In this document: positions 33,854 through 42,374 of the stretch, in pieces
How the letters are laid out: each line of letters starts with the position of its first letter
Position numbering within the stretch: the first letter of the stretch is position 1
Program-made: the position numbers and the translations under genes
Assembly: GCA_036504335.1 (NCBI GenBank)
Contig: DASXVJ010000002.1
Location: forward strand, 7,931-71,930
Source of the DNA: Fen-183 sp036504335
Lineage (GTDB): Bacteria > Acidobacteriota > Thermoanaerobaculia > UBA5066
DNA: 64,000 nucleotides
Direction: 5' to 3'
Notes under the pieces: generated by a model
Seen by the model: only the letters and a program-made list of their open reading frames with translations
What the model was told of the DNA's origin: nothing
Databases searched by the model: none

Positions 33854-34644
33854 TTTCTGGTCCCGCTGGGAGACGAAGACGAAGAGGAGATTTTCTTAGA
33901 AGGCGCGTGGGCGGCCTTCGCATGCCGAACTCGGCGCGCCGCGCCGGGCGCCTTCGCTATCTTCACTTTCAAAGAAGTCTTTCTCTTTTCCTCCACTCCG
34001 ATCTTCGGGCAGATGTCGGCAAGGGTGCAGAGGTCGCACTTCGGCCGCTGCGAGACGCAGATGCGGCGGCCGTGGAGGATGAGGGCGTGGCTGATCCACG
34101 TCCAGCGGTTCTCGGGGATCTTCGTGTTGAGGTCCTGCTCGACCTTCACGGGGTCGGTGTTCTTCGTCCACCCGAGCCGCCGTGCGAGCCGGCCGACGTG
34201 CGTGTCCACGACGACGCCGTCCGGCGTCCCCCACACGTTGCCGAGGACCACGTTCGCCGTCTTTCGGCCGACGCCGGGCAGCGCGTGGAGCTCGGCCATC
34301 GTGCGCGGGACCTCGCCGCCGTGCTCCTCGACGAGCGCCTTCGCCATCCCGCGGAGCGACTTCGCCTTCGCGTTGAAGAAGCCCGTGGAGCGGATGACCT
34401 CCTCGAGCGCCCCGGGCGGCGCGGCCGCGAGCGCGGCCGCGTCGGGAAAGCGCCGGAACAGCTCGGGCGTGACCATGTTCACGCGCGCGTCCGTGCACTG
34501 CGCCGAGAGGATCGTCGCCGCGAGGAGCTCGAGCGGGCGTCCGAAGTCCAGCGAGCAGCCCGCGTCGCCGTAGAGGTGCTCGAGGCGCGCGAGCGTTTCG
34601 GGGACGGGCGCGGGAGGGGATCCAGGAGATTTCTTCGAAGGCAT
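33850..34644 (-). CDS. nth: Endonuclease III (DNA glycosylase/AP lyase)
   Basis: A 264-residue base-excision repair enzyme for oxidised pyrimidines. The helix-hairpin-helix and catalytic Lys lie in LHALPGVGRKTANVVLG, and the catalytic Asp in VVVDTHVGRLARRLGW. The [4Fe-4S] loop is C-x6-C-x2-C-x5-C (CVSQRPKCDLCTLADIC). A 45-residue Lys/Ser/Ala-rich tail beyond the cluster is unusual. Both ends are encoded by AT-richer codons with a similar TTTCTTMGAAGGC string (33892 and 34630). ATG 34644 is 32 bases from the divergent nucleotidase. Confidence 0.95.
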   Translation of the reverse strand: MPSKKSPGSPPAPVPETLARLEHLYGDAGCSLDFGRPLELLAATILSAQCTDARVNMVTPELFRRFPDAAALAAAPPGALEEVIRSTGFFNAKAKSLRGMAKALVEEHGGEVPRTMAELHALPGVGRKTANVVLGNVWGTPDGVVVDTHVGRLARRLGWTKNTDPVKVEQDLNTKIPENRWTWISHALILHGRRICVSQRPKCDLCTLADICPKIGVEEKRKTSLKVKIAKAPGAARRVRHAKAAHAPSKKISSSSSSPSGTRK

Positions 34645-34676
34645 GGGGCCGGAGGATATGCCAAGATTCGCGGACT

Positions 34677-36371
34677 TTGAGACGTCCGCACCGCCGCCCT
34701 CGCATCGCTCCGCTCTTTCTCCTCTCCCTCCTCGTCTTCACTTTCAGTGGATCCTCTTCCTCCGCCGCGGCCGACCGCGTCGTCGTCACGATCCTCCAGA
34801 CGACGGATCTGCACGGCCACCTCCTCCCGTGGGACTACCAGCGCGCGCAGGCCGCGGACGACGGGCTCGCCCGCGTCGCGACGCGCGTCGCCGCGATCCG
34901 CAAGGAGACGGCGAACGTTCTCCTTCTCGACGCGGGCGACACGATCCAGGGCACGCCGATCGAGTTCCTGCACGCGAAGGACCCGTCGAAGAGCGCCGAT
35001 CCCATGGCCGAGGCGATGAGCGCCATGCGGTACGACGCGATGTCGGTCGGGAACCACGAGTTCAACTTCGGCCTCGCGGTCCTCCGCAAGGCGCAGAAGG
35101 AGTCTTCGTTCCCGTGGCTCTCGTCCAACACGCGGAACGTCTCGGACGGGTCGGCCGCGTTTCCCGAATACCTGGTCAAAACGGTCGCCGGGATCCGCAT
35201 CGGCATCCTCGGCCTCACGACGCCGAACATCCCGAACTGGGAGCCCGCGCGGAACCGCCCCGGCCTGCGCTGGGAGGACCCCGTGGACGCGGCCGCGCGC
35301 CTCGTGCCCGTCCTGCGCGGCAAGGAGAAGTGCGACTTCGTCGTCGCGCTGATCCACAGCGGCCCCGAAGTGGACCTGAAGACGGGCGAACCCGACGGCA
35401 CCGAGGACGAGAACCGCGTCGTGGCGCTCTCGAGGGTGCCCGGGATCGACCTCCTCCTCACCGGGCACACGCACCGGCGCATCCCTCTCACGCGGCTGAA
35501 CGGCGTCGCGATGATCCAGCCCGGCCGCTGGGGCGACGTCCTCGCCCGCGTGGACGTCACGTTCGAGAGGTCCGGGAAGCGCATGAAGGTGGCCGACCTG
35601 ACCGCGGCGCTTCTGCCGTCGGATGCCTCCGTCGCGACGGACGCGTCCGTCGCCGCCATCGCGGCGCCGCACGACGCCGCGGCCCGCGCCTACATGGATA
35701 CCGTCGTCGCGACGGCCGAGGACGACTTTCCGGGCGCGCGCGCCCGCCTCGAGGACACGGCCCTTCTCGACTTCGTGAACGACACGATGCGCGAGGCGAC
35801 GGGGGCGGACCTCTCGATGACGTCGCTCCTGCCCGGCCGTTTCGAGGGCTTCCGCAAGGGACCGATCAAGGTCCGCAACGTCTACACGCTCTACCCGTAC
35901 GAGAACCAGCTCGTCGAGATCGAAGTCGACGGCGCCACCCTCAGGGCCTGCCTCGAGCACGCCGCCGAGTTCTACGGCGCCGCGCAATGGACGGACGGGA
36001 AGCTCGTCCTGACGCCCAAGGAGAAGATGATCCCGTACAACTTCGACGTCGTGCAGGGCGCGACGTATCGCATCGACCCGACGGCGCCCGTCGGCTCGCG
36101 CGTGAAGGAGCTTGCGTACAAGGGACGGCCCGTCCAGCCGTCGGACCGGTTCACGCTGGCCGTGAACGCCTACCGCGCGCAGGGCTCGGGCGGCTACAAG
36201 GCGCTCAAGGGCGCGAAGGTCGTCAAGGAGTTCCCCGACGAGATCCGCGAGCTGCTCATCGAGCGGCTGAAGAAGCTCGGCACCGTGCGCCCGCAGACCG
36301 ACCACAACTGGGTCGTCGCACCGGACGCCGCCTGGGCGCCGGAGGCGCCGAGGCGGGCGCCGGCGCCGTAA
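34677..36371 (+). CDS. Exported 5'-nucleotidase / 2',3'-cyclic phosphodiesterase family protein
   Basis: A 564-residue UshA-like protein with a signal peptide (LFLLSLLVFTFSGSSSSAAA). The dinuclear-metal phosphatase domain has all family motifs: TTDLHGHL, LLDAGDTIQGTP, SVGNHEFNFG, ALIHSGPE and LLTGHTHRR. The C-terminal 5'-nucleotidase domain follows from about residue 350 (LLDFVNDTMREATGADLSMT, VYTLYPYENQLVEIEVDG). It probably hydrolyses extracytoplasmic nucleotides. The TTG start at 34677 is the only codon that starts cleanly before the signal peptide, and its ribosome site is weak. It is convergent with the gene at 36375. Confidence 0.9.
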   Translation: MRRPHRRPRIAPLFLLSLLVFTFSGSSSSAAADRVVVTILQTTDLHGHLLPWDYQRAQAADDGLARVATRVAAIRKETANVLLLDAGDTIQGTPIEFLHAKDPSKSADPMAEAMSAMRYDAMSVGNHEFNFGLAVLRKAQKESSFPWLSSNTRNVSDGSAAFPEYLVKTVAGIRIGILGLTTPNIPNWEPARNRPGLRWEDPVDAAARLVPVLRGKEKCDFVVALIHSGPEVDLKTGEPDGTEDENRVVALSRVPGIDLLLTGHTHRRIPLTRLNGVAMIQPGRWGDVLARVDVTFERSGKRMKVADLTAALLPSDASVATDASVAAIAAPHDAAARAYMDTVVATAEDDFPGARARLEDTALLDFVNDTMREATGADLSMTSLLPGRFEGFRKGPIKVRNVYTLYPYENQLVEIEVDGATLRACLEHAAEFYGAAQWTDGKLVLTPKEKMIPYNFDVVQGATYRIDPTAPVGSRVKELAYKGRPVQPSDRFTLAVNAYRAQGSGGYKALKGAKVVKEFPDEIRELLIERLKKLGTVRPQTDHNWVVAPDAAWAPEAPRRAPAP

Positions 36372-36374
36372 GCG

Positions 36375-37199
36375 CTACTTCGCCGGCGGGAACAGGTCCC
36401 ACGCGCGGCTCAGGCTGAAGCCGATCTTCACGTTGTTGTCCGTGACGCCGCCGTTGTAGTCGCCGCCGATCATCTGGTCCATCGTCGTCGGCTGCGAGTT
36501 GCCCATCCACAGCGCGAAGCGGTGGTTGAAGACCTGCTTCTCGATCGCGACGGACCACTGCCCGACCGAGTCCGGCGCGTAGTTCTTCTTCGGGACGTAC
36601 TCGCCCATCAGCGCGATCGACTTCGTGACCTTGATCTGCACGACGACGGGCACGTTCCAGACGTCCTTCTGAAACTGCGTGTTCTCGACCCAGGCGGGCG
36701 CGGCCGCGAGCGTCACGCGGTCCGCGATCGTGTACGAGACGATCGCCTGTCCGAACCAGCTCGTCTCCTTCGGCGCGTAGGACGCCGTCCGCCAGTCGAG
36801 GCCGCCGCGCAGGCCGAGCGCGAGCGGGACTTTCGCGGTCGGGCGGAGGAGCGTCGCCTTGAGGGCGAACTCGTAGTCCGCGTAATTGTTCACGCGGTAG
36901 ACCTGCACGGCGAGGTTCGTCACGGGCACGTACTCGATCCCGACGCCCGTGGACGCGCCCGAATCGAGGCCGAAGAGGCTGCCGCCCCCGGCGTCCTTCA
37001 CGTTCTGGTTGAACCGGTGCGTGATGTACGCCTCGAACGCGCCCTTCAGGTTCGTGAGGGGCGTCGACGTCTGGACGAAGTGATTGCCGACCGTCGTCGC
37101 GACTCCGGGGGCGTCCTGCGCAGCGGCGGGTCTGGCCCCGCATGCGGCCAGAACAGCGGCGGCCACGGCTGCCGCCGCTCGAATTTCACGTCGCGTCAT
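36375..37199 (-). CDS. DUF5777-like outer-membrane beta-barrel protein
   Basis: A 274-residue exported protein with a signal peptide ending in ARPAAAQ. Alternating strands follow, ending in a block that resembles the DUF5777 barrel family (FALWMGNSQPTTMDQMIGGD, NNVKIGFSLSRAWDLF). ATG 37199 has GGAGGG nine bases upstream. It follows the beta-propeller gene by 19 bases and is probably co-transcribed. Family members in Bacteroidota and Acidobacteriota often sit with haem or electron-transfer genes, but nothing here shows a substrate. Confidence 0.65.
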   Translation of the reverse strand: MTRREIRAAAAVAAAVLAACGARPAAAQDAPGVATTVGNHFVQTSTPLTNLKGAFEAYITHRFNQNVKDAGGGSLFGLDSGASTGVGIEYVPVTNLAVQVYRVNNYADYEFALKATLLRPTAKVPLALGLRGGLDWRTASYAPKETSWFGQAIVSYTIADRVTLAAAPAWVENTQFQKDVWNVPVVVQIKVTKSIALMGEYVPKKNYAPDSVGQWSVAIEKQVFNHRFALWMGNSQPTTMDQMIGGDYNGGVTDNNVKIGFSLSRAWDLFPPAK

Positions 37200-37218
37200 G
37201 GAGAAGCCCTCCTCGCGG

Positions 37219-39798
37219 TTACTTGGGTACCACGAAGGGTGAGAGGACGTCGGTGTCCTGGCTCACGCGATCGCGTCGCGCGAGGATGGCGAAGACGGGC
37301 GCGCTTCCGTCCGCCGGCGTGACGTCCACGCGCCCCATGTCGGTCGTCTCCCCGGCCGGCCACGCGGGAAGGTTGACGACGGCCTGTGCGGGGAGGGTGA
37401 CGGTCCGCGCGCTTCCGACGGACGTGCCGTCCGCCGCGGTGAACTTCACGGTGACGGTGGCCGGGTCGAATCCCGCGCTCACGAGCTGAAGGGTCGAGGT
37501 GAACGCGTCGTTGACGGTGGAAGAGACGAAGACGCCGCGGGAGCCCGCGGGAATCGCGGCACCGATCGACTGGCCCGCGACGCCGTAGCCCGCCGTGCCG
37601 CCACCCGCCTCCGGACGCCGGTAGCTCGCGAACGCCGCGACGTTCTGGTCCGACGAGAGGTCGAGCGCGCCCTGCGCAGGGGCGCCCGCGCCGAGATCGA
37701 CGGACACGACGGCGCCCGCCGGAACCGTCACGCTGCCGATCGCCTGGCCGGGAGCCGCGGGCGCTCCGGGCGCCTGCGCGGCGCGGAACGAGAGGTTCAC
37801 GTGCGCGGACGTCGTGCCGGGATTGAAAACCTGGAGCGTGCCCGCGAGCCCGCCTCCGCGGACGAATCCGGGCAGGACGGGCCAGAGCCCGACGTCTCCC
37901 GAGCGGAACGGCTCGAGCCGCACGGCGTCGCCGCTGACCGGGTCATATGCCGTCCCGAAGAGCAGGACGCTGCCGGTCGTGACCCGGCAGACGATCCGTG
38001 CCGAAGGCAGCGCCGGGAGGCCGAAGACCTCGAAGATCGTCGAGCCCTGGGCGCGGAATCCGGAAGGCCAGTCGAACGGGAACGTCACGCGCGTCTGTCC
38101 GGAGGCGTCGACGACGGAGATCGTGCCGGTCGCGTCCTGGACGATGAGGATGCCCGCGTGCGTCCTGAAGCTCGCGTCCGCCGGGGTGAAGACGAAGCCC
38201 GAGTCGCCGGCGGTGATCGCTGCGGTCCCGAGAACCGCGTTCGTCGCAGCGCCGAGCGTCCCGCCGCCGGCGGCGGGAACCGAGATCCGCGACCACGCGA
38301 ACGTGTCGGCGCCGCGGTCCGAGAGGAGCCGGATCGAGCCGAGCGCACCGGGGGCTTTCATGTCCGTTCCGACGGCGTCGGACTGAACGAGAATCTTGCC
38401 CGCGTCGACCGCCTGCTGCGCCGCGGGCGACCAGCCGGCGATCCACCCTTCGGGGAGGAGGCGCTCGACCTGGTTGAGTGTCTTGGTCGCGCCCGCGGCG
38501 TCCGGCGTTCCGCGGTTCCACGTGACGATCTGCGTCGTCGTGCCGGCGGCCGGGCTCCCCGCGGAGGCGACCGGGAAATACAGCTCGTCGGCCTGGACAT
38601 AGGGCGGCGCGGAGAGCGCCCCGACGCTCGAGGTCGTCCCGAAGTAGATGCGGGCTCGCTTCTCGTCGACGACCATGCCCCACACCGCGCTGCCGTTGGC
38701 GGGCGAGAGGATGCCGCCGTCGGCGCCCTGCACGCCCGCGATGCTGCCGAGGACCGTCGTGGTGACGGGATCGTCGGCGAAGGACAGCGTGGAAACACTG
38801 GCCCCGGTCGCGTAGACCGTCTGGATGAAGGGCTTCACGTCCGTGGGGGTGAGCGTCCTGGTGACCGGCGCCGAGCCGGCCGGGTCCATAAACCCGATCT
38901 GGCCGGCCTGGTCGGAGTAGAGGATTCGCCCCCGGTACTCGTGCAGGTCGTACGGGTTCGTGCCCGCGCCGGTGGCGAAGAAGTCGATCTGGCCGGTCGC
39001 CTCGTCGAATCGTGCGATCTGCGAGGAGTAGTAAATCGAGATCCAGAGTTTCCCGCCGAGCCGGACGATCTTCGAGGGAGCGCTGACGTAGATGTCGAGG
39101 GGAAGCTGCCAGACTCGCGCCGTCGACATGTCCGGCGCCCAGTGAGCGATCGAGTTGTAGACGAAGTCGCACGCCCAGACCGACCCGTCGGCGTCGACCC
39201 ACGGGTACGAGAGATAGAACATTCCCGGAGTGACCCAGTACGTGAAGGACGGCGCGGCGGGATCGAAGACCGCCATGTAGCCGCCGGTCTCGGGCAGCCA
39301 GAACTTCCCGTCCGGACGCTTGGCGAGAGCCGTCGGCCGGCGATAGGCGTCGGGCCACCGGGTCAGCGTGCCGTCCGCCGGGTTGAAGCGCCCGACGTTG
39401 AATCCGCCCAGCTCCGTGATCCAGAACGTCCCGTCGCTGTCCTTCAGGAGCGAGCTCGGCGCCGTGTCGGCCGCGAACGTCCAGCGGGTGACGGTCGTCC
39501 GGTCGGGCGCCAGCCTCGAGATCTTGTTGTCGGCGGCCGAGACGCTCCAGACGGAGCCGTCGGGATCCAGCGAGAGATTCGCCCCGTCGATGTTCGGGGC
39601 GTTCGGGAACCCGTAGAGATTCGAGTTCGCCGTGAGCGCCGTGACCGCGGGCGTGGGAGAGGGTGTCGGCGTCGGGGTGGGCGTCGGCGTGGGGGTTTGC
39701 GCGTGCGCCCCGAGCGAGGCCGCGAGGATGGCGGCGGGCAGGAGGGGAAGGAAACGGGACGGACGGAGGAGGGGGTGCGGAATTGTCACGGCGCGCAT
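37219..39798 (-). CDS. Exported beta-propeller (streptogramin-lyase-like) protein
   Basis: An 859-residue exported protein. The signal peptide (LPLLPAAILAASLGAHAQ) is followed by a Thr-Pro repeat linker (residues 35-50). A Vgb-like propeller covers about residues 55-340, with repeats such as GSVWSVSAADNKISRLAPD and GTFWITELGGFNVGRFNP. The C-terminal 500 residues are beta-rich with no assigned domain. The last 200 resemble carbohydrate-binding or Ig-like modules (GTLQVFNPGTTSAHVNLSFR). Catalytic His/Glu of virginiamycin B lyase cannot be confirmed. A role as an extracellular sensor or binding protein is equally possible. Confidence 0.7.
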   Translation of the reverse strand: MRAVTIPHPLLRPSRFLPLLPAAILAASLGAHAQTPTPTPTPTPTPSPTPAVTALTANSNLYGFPNAPNIDGANLSLDPDGSVWSVSAADNKISRLAPDRTTVTRWTFAADTAPSSLLKDSDGTFWITELGGFNVGRFNPADGTLTRWPDAYRRPTALAKRPDGKFWLPETGGYMAVFDPAAPSFTYWVTPGMFYLSYPWVDADGSVWACDFVYNSIAHWAPDMSTARVWQLPLDIYVSAPSKIVRLGGKLWISIYYSSQIARFDEATGQIDFFATGAGTNPYDLHEYRGRILYSDQAGQIGFMDPAGSAPVTRTLTPTDVKPFIQTVYATGASVSTLSFADDPVTTTVLGSIAGVQGADGGILSPANGSAVWGMVVDEKRARIYFGTTSSVGALSAPPYVQADELYFPVASAGSPAAGTTTQIVTWNRGTPDAAGATKTLNQVERLLPEGWIAGWSPAAQQAVDAGKILVQSDAVGTDMKAPGALGSIRLLSDRGADTFAWSRISVPAAGGGTLGAATNAVLGTAAITAGDSGFVFTPADASFRTHAGILIVQDATGTISVVDASGQTRVTFPFDWPSGFRAQGSTIFEVFGLPALPSARIVCRVTTGSVLLFGTAYDPVSGDAVRLEPFRSGDVGLWPVLPGFVRGGGLAGTLQVFNPGTTSAHVNLSFRAAQAPGAPAAPGQAIGSVTVPAGAVVSVDLGAGAPAQGALDLSSDQNVAAFASYRRPEAGGGTAGYGVAGQSIGAAIPAGSRGVFVSSTVNDAFTSTLQLVSAGFDPATVTVKFTAADGTSVGSARTVTLPAQAVVNLPAWPAGETTDMGRVDVTPADGSAPVFAILARRDRVSQDTDVLSPFVVPK
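39650..39705 (-). repeat. Imperfect hexamer repeat coding for a Thr-Pro linker
   Basis: About eight imperfect GG(C/T)GT(C/G)-type units encode alternating Thr-Pro. Slipped-strand length variation of the linker is possible. Confidence 0.7.
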
Positions 39799-39855
39799 TG
39801 TAAGGGCGGCGGATGCACGACCCGTTCCGCCCGAATCGTCGGGTCAAGAGGGCGA

Positions 39856-39885
39856 TTGACGGGCGCTTCCGAATGGGCGTAGCAT
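39856..39885 (+). promoter_or_regulatory. rho: Probable rho promoter
   Basis: TTGACG (39856-39861), an 18-bp spacer and TAGCAT (39880-39885) form the best sigma-70-like match in this part of the window. Transcription would start near 39892, giving a leader of about 200 bases. Confidence 0.55.
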
Positions 39886-40089
39886 GTGAAACGTCGTCGC
39901 AGGGCGGCCTCGATCCGGTGAGCCAGCGGGCTCCGGATGCGGAGCCGAAGGGCCGGGTCCAATCCCGCCGCCGCCCGGCAACGCAGGACCTGACGATCCG
40001 GGATCCCGTGCGCCGCCCCGGCGACGCGGGCCCCGACCGCAGGCCAGGGTGCCCGTTGGCTCCCGAAAGGGCCAACCCCGGAGGACAGG
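39886..40089 (+). promoter_or_regulatory. rho: Structured rho leader
   Basis: The untranslated stretch holds a perfect 7-bp hairpin (39929-39935 with 39940-39946, loop GATG). A second stem (40055-40060 with 40071-40076) ends just before the GGAGG ribosome site at 40080-40084, where it could affect ribosome access. No known riboswitch was recognised. Confidence 0.45.
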
Positions 40090-41556
40090 TTGAGCGAAAA
40101 CGAACCCAAGGAGCGCGTCCTGACGGCGCCGGAGGGCGAAGCGCGGGGCGGCGAGCCCGAGGGCGACTTCGAGTCCGACGCCGGCGACGAAGCGGGCGAC
40201 GGTCCCGAGGGTCCGGAGGGTCCGGAGGGCGGCGAGGGCGCCGCCGCCGCTGAAGGCGGAGCACCCGGCTCGTTCGACCCCTTCCGCCGCCGGCGCCGCC
40301 GGCGCCGCCGGCGCGGGCGGGGACGCGGTCCGGGAGCGCCCGGTGCGGGCGGCGACGGCGCCGCGGCCCCCGCGAACGAGCCCGCTCCCGAAGCGCGAGG
40401 CCGGTACGCGACCCCTCGAGTGGACGCGCCCGCCGCGGGCGCCGCGAGCAGCCAGGCGAAGGTCACCGTCAAGGGGATCGTCCGGCTGCACGGCGACCAC
40501 TCCGGAATGCTCGTCTCGCCCGAATCCTTCTTCGGCGAGCGGGGCGACCCGTTCCTGCCGAAGTTTCTCGTCGAGTCCGAAGACCTCGAGGACGGACTCC
40601 TCGTCGAGGCCGAGGCGGTTCAGCGGGGCGGCAAGGGCCCCATGGTCCAGAAGATCCTCGCGATCGAGGGCCTCGAGCCCACGGAGTACCGCGGCAAGTA
40701 CGTCCAGTTCCACAAGGGCGTCTCGGTCGACCCCGACCGCCGACTGCGCATGGAGACCTCGGCCGACGAGGTCTCGGGCCGCGTCCTCGACCTCGTCGCG
40801 CCGATCGGGCGCGGCCAGCGCTGCCTGATCGTCGCGCCGCCGAAGGCCGGCAAGACGTTCCTCCTGAAGACGATGGCGAACGCCATTGCGAAGAACAACC
40901 CCGACGTCGTCATCTTCATGCTCCTCGTCGACGAGCGGCCCGAGGAAGTGACGGACATGCAGCGGTCCATCACGGGCGAGGTCATCGCCTCGCCGAGCGA
41001 CTTGAACGCGGCGCACCACATCGCCGTGTCCGAGGCCTGCTTCGAGCGGGCCAAGCGCCTCGTCGAGATCGGCAAGGACGTCGTGATCTTCTGCGACTCG
41101 ATCACGCGCATGAGCCGCGCCTACAACAACGAGCAGCGCGGCAGCGGACGCATCCTGTCGGGCGGCATGGATGCCCGCACGATGGAGAAGCCACGGCGCT
41201 TCTTCGGCGGCGCGCGCAACCACGAGGACGGCGGCTCGCTCACGATCATCGCGACCTGCCTCATCGACACGGGCAGCCGCATGGACGACGTCATCTTCGA
41301 GGAGTTCAAGGGCACCGGGAACAGCGAGATCATCCTCGACCGCGGGCTGTTCGAGCGCCGGATCTTCCCGTGCATCAACATCCCGGCGTCCGGCACGCGC
41401 AAGGAAGAGAAGCTTTACGACGCCGACGAGCTGCCGAAGATCCACAAGCTCCGGCGCGCGCTCTCGTCCGTCAAGCCTCAGGACGCGATGGAGCTCCTGC
41501 TCTCCAAGCTCGCGAAGACGAAGACCAACAAGGAATTCCTGAAGAGCATTCTTTAA
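40090..41556 (+). CDS. rho: Transcription termination factor Rho
   Basis: A 488-residue hexameric RNA helicase. In place of the usual helical N-terminal domain there is an acidic Gly/Glu-rich stretch (residues 1-60), then ten consecutive Arg (66-75) and RGRGRG. The cold-shock-like primary RNA site follows (KVTVKGIVRLHGDHSGMLVS). The ATPase core has Walker A (IVAPPKAGKTFLLK), Walker B (VVIFMLLVDERPEEV), the Q-loop region and the Rho-typical RIFPCINIPASGTRKEE. The start is TTG with GGAGG six bases upstream. Arg-rich inserts in Rho are known from other high-GC bacteria and can alter RNA binding. Confidence 0.97.
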   Translation: MSENEPKERVLTAPEGEARGGEPEGDFESDAGDEAGDGPEGPEGPEGGEGAAAAEGGAPGSFDPFRRRRRRRRRRGRGRGPGAPGAGGDGAAAPANEPAPEARGRYATPRVDAPAAGAASSQAKVTVKGIVRLHGDHSGMLVSPESFFGERGDPFLPKFLVESEDLEDGLLVEAEAVQRGGKGPMVQKILAIEGLEPTEYRGKYVQFHKGVSVDPDRRLRMETSADEVSGRVLDLVAPIGRGQRCLIVAPPKAGKTFLLKTMANAIAKNNPDVVIFMLLVDERPEEVTDMQRSITGEVIASPSDLNAAHHIAVSEACFERAKRLVEIGKDVVIFCDSITRMSRAYNNEQRGSGRILSGGMDARTMEKPRRFFGGARNHEDGGSLTIIATCLIDTGSRMDDVIFEEFKGTGNSEIILDRGLFERRIFPCINIPASGTRKEEKLYDADELPKIHKLRRALSSVKPQDAMELLLSKLAKTKTNKEFLKSIL

Positions 41557-41571
41557 GAGTTTCCGAGTCTT

Positions 41572-42369
41572 CTATTCTTCGGGCGGGATGTAGAAGTCCG
41601 TCAGCCGCCGCATGACGTGGCGCGCGTCCTCCATGTGGAGGAAGCGCCCGAGGCCCTCGAACGTCACCCCCTCGGCGCCGGGGACGCCCTGGACGATCGC
41701 AGCCGCGCAGCGGAGGCGTTCGGCGTCTTCGCGGTTCCCGACGAGGACGACCGTGCGGACGAGGATCTCGCCGAGCCGCTCGGCCTGGGCGGGGCCCGCG
41801 TGCGGTGGACGCTCGAGAGAGCCGCCGGCGACATGCGGATTCGCGTAGATCGCCTCGAGGCGCTCGAACGGCGTCTCGTGCTCGCGCGCGACGTCGAAGA
41901 TGGGCGACGGCAGCCACTTCTCCGCGATTGCGCGCTGCGGGTTACGCGCGTACGCCGCCAGGAGTTCGCGCCGCGCCGCACGCGTCTCGTCCCGCCATGC
42001 GAACCCCTCGAGCGTCGGCGCGAGCAGGGCGAGCGAGAGCGTGCGCTCCGGGAAGTCGAGCGCGAACTGGAGGGCGATCTCGGCGCCGTCGTCGTGGGCG
42101 AGGACGTGCGTCTTCTCCGTCGAGAGCCAGTCGAGGAACGCGGCGAGCTCCGCGGCCTCTTCGGCGAGCGGGAGCGGGTCGGGCGCCTCGCCGGAGCGGC
42201 CGTGGCCGCGGCGGTCGTAGCGGATCGCCCGGAAGCCCGAAGAAATCGCGGTCGCGGGCGCCTCGAGGAGGTCCGCGTTCGCGAACGAACCGTGCAGGAG
42301 GACGACCGTCTCGCCCTCGCCGCCGACCTCGTAGTAGAGGCGGCGCCCGTTCACGCCCGCGTACGGCAT
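41572..42369 (-). CDS. Alpha/beta hydrolase with Asp in the nucleophile position
   Basis: A 265-residue alpha/beta-hydrolase. The oxyanion loop is LLHGSFAN and the lid-side motif YDRRGHGRS. The nucleophile elbow reads A-H-D93-D-G-A instead of G-x-S-x-G, the pattern of haloalkane dehalogenases and epoxide hydrolases. The C-terminal catalytic His is likely in RFLHMED. Substrate unknown. ATG 42369 lies five bases after the helicase stop on the same strand, so the two are probably co-transcribed. The stop lies 15 bases from the convergent rho. Confidence 0.8.
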   Translation of the reverse strand: MPYAGVNGRRLYYEVGGEGETVVLLHGSFANADLLEAPATAISSGFRAIRYDRRGHGRSGEAPDPLPLAEEAAELAAFLDWLSTEKTHVLAHDDGAEIALQFALDFPERTLSLALLAPTLEGFAWRDETRAARRELLAAYARNPQRAIAEKWLPSPIFDVAREHETPFERLEAIYANPHVAGGSLERPPHAGPAQAERLGEILVRTVVLVGNREDAERLRCAAAIVQGVPGAEGVTFEGLGRFLHMEDARHVMRRLTDFYIPPEE

Positions 42370-42374
42370 CGTCC

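Noticed and set aside
39886..40089. Known riboswitch class (SAM- or cobalamin-like) in the rho leader
   Set aside because: Fragments such as CCGGCAACGC are suggestive, but the conserved cores and helix order of these classes are missing.
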